Positions 1 to 5,902 of a stretch of DNA of 6,011 nt are shown here, piece after piece (the first letter of the stretch is position 1; every line of letters starts with the position of its first letter). The notes under the pieces were generated by a model. It did not search any database and was not told the DNA's origin. It saw nothing but the letters and a program-made list of their open reading frames with translations. A program made the position numbers and the translations under genes. Source of the stretch: Deltaproteobacteria bacterium (GTDB lineage Bacteria; Desulfobacterota; Syntrophia; Syntrophales; UBA5619); the NCBI GenBank assembly GCA_026388365.1, contig JAPLJW010000017.1, forward strand, positions 1 through 6,011. The letters run 5' to 3'.

Positions 1-1061
1 AGGCCCCCCGGGAAGAGGCCGCCGCCCGGATGAGGAACACTCTGAAGAAGATTGCCGGCGCGGGCGGCATGGATCTCCTTCTCGGAGACGACCTGCTCGG
101 CCGGTGTATCGCCGGCGAAGAGCTGGCCCGGGCCTGTCCCTCGACCTTTCTCACGGCCATGACCTCGGCGACCGCCTTCGGGAGGGTCGTGAAGCGTTTC
201 GGCACAAAGGCCCAGCAGGAACGGTATCTCCCACTCCTCGCCGCGGGCGAGAAGATCGGCGCGTTCGCCTGCACGGAGGCGGAGGCGGGATCGGATCTGG
301 GCGGAATGAAAACGACCGCCGCAAGGAAGGACGGCCGCTGGCTTCTCCAGGGAGAGAAGGATCTCGTGACGAACGCCCCCCTCGCCGACACTTTTCTGGT
401 CCTCGCCTGGACCGACCGGGATGCCGGCCTGGAAAAGGGATTGAACCTTTTTCTCATCGACCGTGAAGCGGAAGGGATGACCCTTGGCAAGCCGGTCGAA
501 ACGATGGGCCTCCGCGGCGCCCTGACCTCCGGAATCCGTCTGGAGAACTGCATGATGACCGATGAGGCCCTCCTCGGCGGGACCGCCGGCGCCGGCTGGA
601 ACCGGATGCAGGCCATCCTTGAGGAGATCAAACTCGGCGTCTCCGCGATGTGCGTCGGCGTCGGCATGGCCTGCATGGAGGAGTCGACGCGCCATGCGAA
701 GGGGAAAAAAGCCTTTGGAAAGCCGATCGGTCTGTTCGAGGGGGTCGGAGCGAAGCTCGCCACCATGTTTACGTTCAACGACCTCGGCCGGATGATGACC
801 TGTCGGGCCGCGTGGGCGATGGAACAGGGCGATCCGGAAGGTCCCGTTCTCGCCTCCTGCGCGAAGCTCTTCACAAGCGAGGCGGTAGGAAGGATCGCCG
901 ATCTGGCGATGCAGGTCCACGGAGGACATGGTTATCTGAAAGGCGCCGTCGTGGAGCGCCTCTACCGCGATGCCCGGTTCGCCGCGATCGCCTGGGGCAC
1001 CTCGGAAATGCAGCGCGCCTTCATCGCGAAAGACAGCCTGGACCGTTTCCGGGCCGCCTGA
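1..1061 (+). CDS. Acyl-CoA dehydrogenase, 5' partial, atypical active site
   Basis: FAD-dependent acyl-CoA dehydrogenase family protein, expected to introduce an alpha,beta double bond into a CoA thioester in the cytoplasm and reduce electron-transfer flavoprotein. The frame is open from position 3 to the left edge, upstream of the first ATG at 30, and the visible protein (352 residues) lacks part of the usual N-terminal helical domain of a roughly 380-residue family, so the true start lies outside the window. Numbering from the ATG at 30, I see the beta-domain signature FACTEAEAGSD (79-89), an FGKPIGLFEG flavin-contact region (229-238), QVHGGHGY (295-302) and RLYRDAR (310-316). The usual catalytic glutamate of the C-terminal xEGT motif is replaced by tryptophan (AWGTSEMQR, W322). 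The alternative helix-G glutamate position appears to be isoleucine (I200), although E198 and E199 are adjacent. The stop at 1059-1061 is 20 nt before the next dehydrogenase, so the two are probably co-transcribed. Substrate cannot be read from sequence. The family call is secure; catalytic competence is uncertain. Confidence 0.93.
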   Translation, partial: APREEAAARMRNTLKKIAGAGGMDLLLGDDLLGRCIAGEELARACPSTFLTAMTSATAFGRVVKRFGTKAQQERYLPLLAAGEKIGAFACTEAEAGSDLGGMKTTAARKDGRWLLQGEKDLVTNAPLADTFLVLAWTDRDAGLEKGLNLFLIDREAEGMTLGKPVETMGLRGALTSGIRLENCMMTDEALLGGTAGAGWNRMQAILEEIKLGVSAMCVGVGMACMEESTRHAKGKKAFGKPIGLFEGVGAKLATMFTFNDLGRMMTCRAAWAMEQGDPEGPVLASCAKLFTSEAVGRIADLAMQVHGGHGYLKGAVVERLYRDARFAAIAWGTSEMQRAFIAKDSLDRFRAA

Positions 1062-1065
1062 CGGC

Positions 1066-1073
1066 GGGAGAGG
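1066..1073 (+). promoter_or_regulatory. Ribosome-binding site of second acyl-CoA dehydrogenase
   Basis: GGGAGAGG lies 8 nt upstream of the ATG at 1082. It decides the start: the same frame is open far upstream into the first dehydrogenase (an ATG exists at 650), but that extension translates to arginine-rich out-of-frame sequence. Homology to the dehydrogenase N-terminus begins at MYDEYFTEEH. Confidence 0.7.
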
Positions 1074-1081
1074 TTGATATC

Positions 1082-2221
1082 ATGTATGACGAATACTTCA
1101 CCGAGGAGCACCGGATCCTCCGGGAGAGCGTCCGGAAATTCGTCGAGAAGGAGATCAAGCCCCACATCGACCGCTGGGAGGATGAAGAACTTTTCCCTGT
1201 GGAACTTTACAAACGTTGTGCCGATGAGGGTTTTCTCGGTCTCGGCTACCCCGAAGCCTACGGGGGCACCCCCTGCGACCGGTTCATGTCCATCGTCTTC
1301 ACGGAAGAGATGATCCGCTCCGGTTCGGTGGGGCTGGCCGCCGGCCTCGGCAGCCACGCGATCGCCATGCCGCCGGTTGTCCATCTGGGAACGGAGGAGC
1401 AGAAACAGCGGTTTCTCGCCCCCGTCCTCCGGGGGGAGAAGATCGCCGCACTCGGCATTACGGAGCCGAACGCCGGCTCCGACGTCGCGAACATCCGGAC
1501 CCGGGCGGTCCGCGACGGGGACCATTACGTCGTCAACGGCGCCAAGACCTTCATCACGAGCGGCTGCCGGGCGAATTTCATCACCACGGCCGTCCGGACC
1601 GGCGAGGCGGGATACAGGGGGGTCAGCCTGCTGATGATCGACAGCGCCACGCCCGGGTTCTCCGTCGCGAAGAAGATCCGGAAGATGGGTTGGAACGCCT
1701 CGGACACGGCGGAACTGAGCTTTGTAGACTGCTGCGTGCCTGCGGAGAACCTTCTCGGCGGCGAGGGGCAGGGGTTCTACGGCATCATGGCCAATTTTCA
1801 GAACGAACGTCTCGCGCTGGCCGTCATGGCCCACGCCGTCGCGGCGCTGGCGCTGGAGGAATCGCTCCGCTACGCGAAGAGCCGGGAGGCCTTCGGTCGG
1901 ACCCTTTCCGGCTTCCAGGTGACCCGCCACAAGCTCGTCGACATGGCCACGCAGGTGGAGGTCGCCCGGGAGTTCAACTACCGAGTGGCCTCCCGGATGG
2001 AGGCGGGGAAGGACGCCATAAAAGAGGTGTCGATGGCAAAGAACTTCGCCTGCCAGGTGTGCGACAAGGTGGTCTACGACGCCGTCCAGCTCCACGGCGG
2101 CTACGGCTGCGCCCGGGAGTACCTCGTCGAGCGGCTCTACCGCGACTCCCGGATCCTCAGCATCGGCGGCGGCACGACGGAGATCATGAAAGAGATCATC
2201 AGCAGGGTGGCACAGTTTTAA
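1082..2221 (+). CDS. Acyl-CoA dehydrogenase, IVD/LCAD-like helix-G catalytic Glu
   Basis: Complete 379-residue acyl-CoA dehydrogenase, the family's normal length; cytoplasmic, FAD-dependent, expected to deliver electrons to electron-transfer flavoprotein. Domains in order: N-terminal helical domain (about 1-115), beta domain with GITEPNAGSD (125-134) and TFITSG (156-161), and C-terminal helical domain with EAFGRTLSGFQ (269-279), QLHGGYG (336-342) and RLYRDSR (351-357). The C-terminal motif reads IGGGTTEIMKE, with glycine (G363) where medium- and short-chain enzymes have their catalytic glutamate. Glutamate E242 in NFQNERLALA aligns with the helix-G base of isovaleryl-CoA and long-chain acyl-CoA dehydrogenases, and GGTxEIMKE also resembles long-chain enzymes. 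I infer an active enzyme with its base on helix G. It follows the other dehydrogenase by 20 nt and probably shares its transcript; the pair could form a hetero-oligomer. Chain length and substrate are undetermined; branched-chain, long-chain or cyclic acyl-CoA are all possible. Confidence 0.95.
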   Translation: MYDEYFTEEHRILRESVRKFVEKEIKPHIDRWEDEELFPVELYKRCADEGFLGLGYPEAYGGTPCDRFMSIVFTEEMIRSGSVGLAAGLGSHAIAMPPVVHLGTEEQKQRFLAPVLRGEKIAALGITEPNAGSDVANIRTRAVRDGDHYVVNGAKTFITSGCRANFITTAVRTGEAGYRGVSLLMIDSATPGFSVAKKIRKMGWNASDTAELSFVDCCVPAENLLGGEGQGFYGIMANFQNERLALAVMAHAVAALALEESLRYAKSREAFGRTLSGFQVTRHKLVDMATQVEVAREFNYRVASRMEAGKDAIKEVSMAKNFACQVCDKVVYDAVQLHGGYGCAREYLVERLYRDSRILSIGGGTTEIMKEIISRVAQF

Positions 2222-2287
2222 CGGATGTTCCACCCGCTGCCAAGCCGTGACGGTTGTTCATTTGAAGGCCGGATACTTTATATTCAT

Positions 2288-2328
2288 CTGGATACGGGAG
2301 GTGGATCAATCGTATCCGGTACTTTTTT
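2288..2328 (+). terminator. Putative intrinsic terminator with two competing hairpins
   Basis: GGATACG at 2290-2296 is perfectly complementary to CGTATCC at 2311-2317. A flanking wobble and C-G pair extend the stem to 9 bp (2288-2296 with 2311-2319) around a 14-nt purine-rich loop. A run of six T follows at 2323-2328, three nt after the stem. This fits a Rho-independent terminator 67 nt after the dehydrogenase stop. An alternative 8-bp stem pairs CCGGATAC (2269-2276) with GTATCCGG (2312-2319), so two upstream arms compete for the same downstream arm. The stem is only moderately GC-rich, so strength is uncertain. Confidence 0.5.
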
Positions 2329-2435
2329 GCGTCAGGAGAGGATGGTTTTTTTCATACATGATTTCAAGGTTTTGCAAAAAGATCTGCATCTGGCACGAGG
2401 ATTGCTCTTACAGAAGAAGAAAAAACATCGTACAG

Positions 2436-2468
2436 GGGGCGGGAAGCCATGCGCAGCGTTCCCGCCTC
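2436..2468. repeat. Inverted repeat (hairpin) upstream of outer-membrane factor gene
   Basis: GGCGGGAA (2438-2445) and TTCCCGCC (2459-2466) are perfect 8-bp inverted arms around a 13-nt loop; a G-T wobble and a G-C pair extend the stem to 10 bp. No T tract follows, so it is unlikely to be a simple terminator. It sits about 60 nt before the start of the export operon and could be a 5'-UTR hairpin, a protein-binding palindrome or a degenerate dispersed repeat. The arm core GCGGGAA also occurs in the palindrome at 5832-5851. Confidence 0.5.
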
Positions 2469-2515
2469 AGAGGCAGTGAAACACGGCCCGGGTTGATGAT
2501 GCCGGTGTCGGAGAC

Positions 2516-2525
2516 GAGGTAAGGA
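2516..2525 (+). promoter_or_regulatory. Ribosome-binding site of outer-membrane factor
   Basis: GAGGTAAGGA precedes the ATG at 2530. It offers two purine cores, GAGG with a 10-nt spacing and AAGGA with a 4-nt spacing. It supports this ATG, which is also where a signal peptide begins. Confidence 0.55.
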
Positions 2526-2529
2526 TTTC

Positions 2530-3810
2530 ATGAAAAGATTGCTTCTGTTTATCGTCTGTTTTGGGGTCTGTTTCGGGTCGATCCTGACGGCGGGGGCCGG
2601 AGCGGAAGAGATGATCCGCAAGGGCGAAACGCTGGATCTGCAGCGCTGCATCGCCATCGCGCTGTCGGGGCATCCCAGCATCCAGGCGGCCGCCGGCGCC
2701 CTCAGGGCCGGCGACAGCCGAATCGGCCAGGCCCGCTCCGGATACTATCCCCAGTTGAACGGATCAGCCGGTTACAGCCGGACGGATCCGACGACGTCCA
2801 CAGGGCAGACTTACGACAGCTACTCCTCCAGCGTCTCCCTGAGCCAGAATCTCTACGACTTCGGCAAGACCGCAACCCAGGTCAAGATTCAGGAGTTCAA
2901 CCGGGATTCCTCCCGTTCGGATCTCGATAACGTCCGCACCCAGGTGAGCTTCGGGGTCAAGCAGGCCTATTTCGGACTTCTCCAGGTCGGACGCAACCGG
3001 GATGTCTCCCGGGAGGTGGTGGGACAGTTCCAGCAGCATCTCGATCAGGCCAGGGCTTTTTTCGAGGTCGGCACAAAGCCGAAATTCGACGTGACCAAGG
3101 CCGAGGTCGATCTCTCCAATGCGAAACTGAACCTCATCAAAGCCGAAAACGCCTTCCGGCTGGCCCGCGTCGCACTGAACAACGCCATGGGGCTGCCGGA
3201 GGCCCCGGATTACGAGGTCGCGGATCAGCTCTCCTCTCAGCGGGTGGAGATCGATCTGGAGGAAACCATCCGGAAGGCCTATGATCGCCGGCCGGACCTG
3301 AAGGCGATCGCCGTAAAACGAAAATCCCTGGAGCAGAGCACCGAACTCGCCCGGAAGGGCTATTATCCGTCCGTTACGGGCAACGCCGGCTACGGCTGGG
3401 GCGGGGGAAGTTTCCCGCTGGATCAGGGCTGGAGTTTCGGCGCCCAGTTGAACGTCCCCCTGTTCAACGGATTCTTGACGAGATACCAGGTGACGGAGGC
3501 ACAGGCCAATCTTGAGGTCCTGGCGGCCAATGAAGCCTCGCTCCGGCAGACCATCTTTCAGGATGTCAAGCAGGCATGGCTGAACCTGCAGGAGGCGGCG
3601 GACCGCGGCGTGGCGGCGGAGCTGATTGTCCGTCAAGCCGCGGAGAACCTGGAGCTGGCCAACGGCCGCTACGCCTCGGGGGTGGGCAGCCCCATCGAGG
3701 TGACCGATGCCCTCGTGGCGGCAAGCAATGCGAAAACGGCACAAATTTCGGCTCTTTACGATTATAAACTGGCACAGTCCAGCCTGGAAAAGGCGGCGGG
3801 AGAACCATGA
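2530..3810 (+). CDS. TolC-family outer-membrane efflux protein
   Basis: A 426-residue outer-membrane factor of the TolC (OEP) family, expected to trimerise into a beta-barrel plus periplasmic alpha-barrel that serves as the exit duct of a tripartite exporter. An N-terminal signal peptide is visible: MKRLLLF, a hydrophobic core to about residue 20, and probable signal peptidase I cleavage after AGAGA (about 25). The two cysteines in the core are not preceded by a lipobox, so it is probably not a lipoprotein. The characteristic internal duplication is clear: YYPQLNGSAGY (72-82) matches YYPSVTGNAGY (278-288). FEVGTKPKFDVTKAEVDL (179-196) matches YASGVGSPIEVTDALVAA (381-398), each followed by the long helix ending in LNNAMG (216-221) or LEKAAG (419-424). 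Its stop overlaps the start of the adaptor gene, implying one operon. Substrate is not deducible. Confidence 0.95.
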   Translation: MKRLLLFIVCFGVCFGSILTAGAGAEEMIRKGETLDLQRCIAIALSGHPSIQAAAGALRAGDSRIGQARSGYYPQLNGSAGYSRTDPTTSTGQTYDSYSSSVSLSQNLYDFGKTATQVKIQEFNRDSSRSDLDNVRTQVSFGVKQAYFGLLQVGRNRDVSREVVGQFQQHLDQARAFFEVGTKPKFDVTKAEVDLSNAKLNLIKAENAFRLARVALNNAMGLPEAPDYEVADQLSSQRVEIDLEETIRKAYDRRPDLKAIAVKRKSLEQSTELARKGYYPSVTGNAGYGWGGGSFPLDQGWSFGAQLNVPLFNGFLTRYQVTEAQANLEVLAANEASLRQTIFQDVKQAWLNLQEAADRGVAAELIVRQAAENLELANGRYASGVGSPIEVTDALVAASNAKTAQISALYDYKLAQSSLEKAAGEP

Positions 3811-5027
3811 AAAAAAAGATCTTGCTTGTAGTGGTTATGGCAGTTGTTCTGGCATTGGGCGGATTTTACTTTCTGAAAAGCAAGGGAAACGGGGTCCAAT
3901 TCAAGACGGCGAGGGTTCCCCGGGGGGATCTTCGCGCCACGGTGACCGCCACGGGAACGGTGAGCGCAGTCACGACCGTGCAGGTCGGCACCCAGGTTTC
4001 GGGAACAGTCAAGCAGCTCTTCGTGGATTACAATTCTCCGGTCAAGCAGGGACAGTTGCTGGCCCAGATCGATCCGGCGCTTTCCGAGGCGAAGGTAGCT
4101 CAGACCAGAGCCAATCTGCTGGCTGCCTCAGCCAATGTGGAAAAGGCGGAGGCCGCCCTTACGGATGCTGAAAGAACGCTGGAGCGGAACCGGACCCTTT
4201 TTGCCCGGAATTTCATTGCCAGAAGCGATCTGGATACGTCGGACACCAACCGGCTCTCGGCGCTCGCCCAGTTGAATGTGGCGAAGGCGCAGGTGGAACA
4301 GCAGAAGGCGGCGCTGAACCAGGAAGAGACCAACCTGAACTACACCCGTATCCTCTCGCCGGTGGACGGGGTTGTCATTTCCCGGAATGTGGATATCGGA
4401 CAAACCGTAGCCGCGAGCTTTCAGACGCCGACCCTCTTCAGCATCGCCCAGGATCTGACCCGCATGCAGATCGATACGAACGTGGACGAGGCGGACATCG
4501 GCAAGGTCAGGGTCGGGCAGCCCGTCCAGTTTACCGTCGATGCCTACCCGGAAATTACGTTTCCCGGAAAGGTGGCGGAGATCCGGAATGCACCCACGAC
4601 GATCCAGAATGTTGTCACCTATGACGTCGTCGTCAAGGTGGCCAATCCGGAACTGAAGCTGAAACCCGGCATGACGGCCAATGTTTCCATCATCACCGCT
4701 TTGGAAAAAGGTGTGCTCAAGGTCCCAAACACCGCCCTCCGTTTCAAGTGGCAGCCGGCGGGCGTTTCACCGGACCGCGAAAGCGCGGGTGCGGCCGGTG
4801 CGGGCCGTTCGCAGACGGTCCGTGCAGAAACCGGGGCGAAGACTCAGGGAGTCTGGATTCTCGACGGGAAAAAACCCCGCCGGGCGCCACTGACCCTGGG
4901 GATCAGCGACGGGAATAATACCGCCGTCCTCTCCGGTGAGATCAAGGAGGGGGATGCGGTGATCATCGAGGCGACGGGACAGGAGAAAAAAGGCGCTTCG
5001 CAAAGCGGCGGTCCGAGATTCTTCTAA
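3807..5027 (+). CDS. MacA/HlyD-type periplasmic adaptor (membrane fusion protein)
   Basis: A 406-residue RND/MacA-type membrane fusion protein, expected to be anchored in the inner membrane and to bridge an ABC transporter to the TolC-type duct. Residues 4-23 form a hydrophobic N-terminal anchor without a lipobox. First half of the lipoyl domain: VGTQVSGTVKQLFVDYNSPV (60-79), then QLLAQIDP (83-90). A coiled-coil hairpin with Ala/Glu/Gln-rich heptads spans about 91-178, and the second lipoyl half RILSPVDGVVISRNVDIGQTV is at 181-201. A beta-barrel covers about 215-300 (VDEADIGKVRVGQPV, LKPGMTANVSI), and a membrane-proximal domain runs from about 300 to 390. The latter is split by an Ala/Gly/Arg-rich low-complexity segment at about 318-346, probably a disordered loop. 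The ATG overlaps the upstream stop (ATGA), so translation is probably coupled. The ABC ATPase follows after 57 nt. Context favours MacA-like function with an ABC pump rather than an RND pump. Confidence 0.94.
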   Translation: MKKKILLVVVMAVVLALGGFYFLKSKGNGVQFKTARVPRGDLRATVTATGTVSAVTTVQVGTQVSGTVKQLFVDYNSPVKQGQLLAQIDPALSEAKVAQTRANLLAASANVEKAEAALTDAERTLERNRTLFARNFIARSDLDTSDTNRLSALAQLNVAKAQVEQQKAALNQEETNLNYTRILSPVDGVVISRNVDIGQTVAASFQTPTLFSIAQDLTRMQIDTNVDEADIGKVRVGQPVQFTVDAYPEITFPGKVAEIRNAPTTIQNVVTYDVVVKVANPELKLKPGMTANVSIITALEKGVLKVPNTALRFKWQPAGVSPDRESAGAAGAGRSQTVRAETGAKTQGVWILDGKKPRRAPLTLGISDGNNTAVLSGEIKEGDAVIIEATGQEKKGASQSGGPRFF

Positions 5028-5084
5028 CGCGGCAGATGAGCGTTTTTCAACAGCCTGACAGGGACGCGGGAACGGGATAGCGCC

Positions 5085-5780
5085 ATGGCATTGATCGAGA
5101 CGGAGCATCTGACAAAGGTGTACGAACTGGGAGAGAGTACCGTCCGCGCACTGGATGGGGTATCCCTGACGGTGGCGCACGGGGAATTCGTGGCCGTCAT
5201 GGGCCCTTCCGGCTCCGGTAAATCGACCTTCATGAACCTGATCGGCTGCCTTGATGTGCCGACCGGCGGGAAATACCGGATGGATGGCATGGATGTCGGT
5301 GATCGGGACCGGGACGAATTGGCGGAGATCCGCAATAAAAAGATCGGATTCGTTTTTCAGGGGTTCAATCTCCTGTCCCGCACGACCGCACTGGAGAACG
5401 TGGAATTGCCCATGCTCTACGACGGGTGCTCTCCGCGGGAACGCCGGCAGCGGGCCATGGAAGCCCTGAAGGCAATGGGGCTGGAAGGGCGGGAGCACCA
5501 CCATCCGAACCAGCTCTCCGGCGGTCAGCAGCAGCGGGTGGCGATCGCACGCGCACTGGTGAACCGGGCGCCGTTGATCCTGGCCGATGAGCCGACGGGG
5601 AATCTCGATACCCGGTCCAGCGTCGAGATCATGGAGCTTGTCGTGAAGCTCAACCGGGAGGCGGGGATCACGATCATCCTCGTGACCCACGAGTCGGAAA
5701 TAGCCGCCTTCAGCCGGCGGATCGTTAAATTCCGGGATGGGCTCGTTGTCAGCGACGAGCCCACCAAGCAGGCGAGATAG
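5085..5780 (+). CDS. ABC transporter ATP-binding protein (LolD/MacB ATPase type)
   Basis: A 231-residue stand-alone ABC ATPase of the LolD/MacB/FtsE-like family, expected to sit on the cytoplasmic face and power an FtsX/MacB-fold permease by ATP-driven mechanotransmission. All ATPase motifs are intact: Walker A GPSGSGKST (40-48), Q-loop Q92 in FVFQGFNLL, signature LSGGQQQR (144-151), Walker B LILADEP (164-170), D-loop GNLD (172-175) and H-loop H202 in VTHE. The LSGGQQQRVAIARAL and LADEPTGNLD patterns are typical of this subfamily. A weak ribosome-binding site (GGGA at 5074-5077) precedes the ATG. E. coli MacB is one long polypeptide with a fused transmembrane domain; this protein ends where the ATPase domain ends, so a separate permease is needed. 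None follows: after the stop come a palindrome and an insertion-sequence end. Substrate may be a peptide, lipid, lipoprotein or drug. Confidence 0.95.
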   Translation: MALIETEHLTKVYELGESTVRALDGVSLTVAHGEFVAVMGPSGSGKSTFMNLIGCLDVPTGGKYRMDGMDVGDRDRDELAEIRNKKIGFVFQGFNLLSRTTALENVELPMLYDGCSPRERRQRAMEALKAMGLEGREHHHPNQLSGGQQQRVAIARALVNRAPLILADEPTGNLDTRSSVEIMELVVKLNREAGITIILVTHESEIAAFSRRIVKFRDGLVVSDEPTKQAR

Positions 5781-5831
5781 TCGATTGAAATTTATGATAA
5801 GAGACCGCTTTGAAAGTACCCCTGTATTGTC

Positions 5832-5851
5832 ATTCCCGCGAAAGCGGGAAT
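5832..5851. repeat. REP/dRS3-like palindrome
   Basis: ATTCCCGC and GCGGGAAT form a perfect 8-bp stem closed by a GAAA tetraloop. This matches the ATTCCC-N8-GGGAAT form known as dRS3 in Neisseria and common as a dispersed intergenic palindrome in many proteobacteria. On the minus strand it translates to the DSRFRGND peptide that often appears in spurious ORFs over such repeats. It lies 51 nt after the ABC ATPase stop and could stabilise or end that transcript, although no T tract follows. Copy number cannot be judged from a single window. Confidence 0.7.
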
Positions 5852-5902
5852 CTATAAAGCATCTAAAAGGACTGGACATAATGGCTGACAGTAAAAAATA
5901 GC

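Larger units (their letters stand above)
2222..2529. other. Intergenic region between dehydrogenase and export operons
   Basis: This 308-nt gap separates the two operons. It holds a terminator-like hairpin with a T6 tract (2288-2328), a second long inverted repeat (2436-2468), a purine-rich stretch near 2412-2426 and the ribosome-binding site of the outer-membrane factor. A weak sigma70-like pair, TTGTTC at 2254 and TATATT at 2279, has a poor 19-nt spacer; it would start RNA just ahead of the terminator hairpin. No clear promoter is visible closer to 2530. Short open frames here (for example 2247-2522) translate to low-complexity, non-protein-like sequence, so I call no gene. Confidence 0.75.

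Noticed and set aside
650..1081. Upstream in-frame extension of the second dehydrogenase to an ATG at 650
   Set aside because: The extension overlaps the first dehydrogenase in another frame and translates to Arg-rich sequence. The ATG at 1082 has a good ribosome-binding site and the family N-terminus.
962..2233. Long minus-strand open frame (423 codons) opposite the second dehydrogenase
   Set aside because: It mirrors a clear dehydrogenase gene in GC-rich DNA, where antisense frames stay open by codon bias. Its translation has no recognisable motif and is His/Arg/Pro-rich.
2225..2522. Small open frames of 84 and 91 codons in the intergenic region
   Set aside because: They run through the terminator hairpin and inverted repeat, lack good ribosome-binding sites, and show no protein-like pattern.
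2764..3744. Long minus-strand open frame opposite the outer-membrane factor
   Set aside because: Antisense shadow of a well-supported TolC-family gene; composition is not protein-like and no family motif is visible.
4992..5005. CGCTT-CGCA-AAGCG hairpin near the end of the adaptor gene as a terminator
   Set aside because: Only a 5-bp stem inside the coding region with no adjacent T tract; the ATPase downstream is probably in the same operon.
5036..5080. Mini open frame (ATG AGC ... TAG, 14 codons) between adaptor and ATPase
   Set aside because: No ribosome-binding site and no recognisable peptide; expected by chance in a 57-nt gap, although it ends 4 nt before the ATPase start.
5827..5858. 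TTGTCA with TATAAA as a promoter over the palindrome
   Set aside because: Spacing to TATAAA is 20 nt, and the 17-nt alternative ATCTAT is a poor -10. The sequence is better explained by the dispersed palindrome.
4767..5879. Minus-strand open frame (370 codons) across the adaptor and ATPase genes
   Set aside because: It opposes two secure genes, and its N-terminus (DSRFRGND) is the translation of the dispersed palindrome, a common artefact.
5881..5901. Six-codon open frame MADSKK as a possible leader peptide
   Set aside because: An AAGGA lies 9 nt upstream, but such a short frame is easily chance and it falls within the putative insertion-sequence left end.
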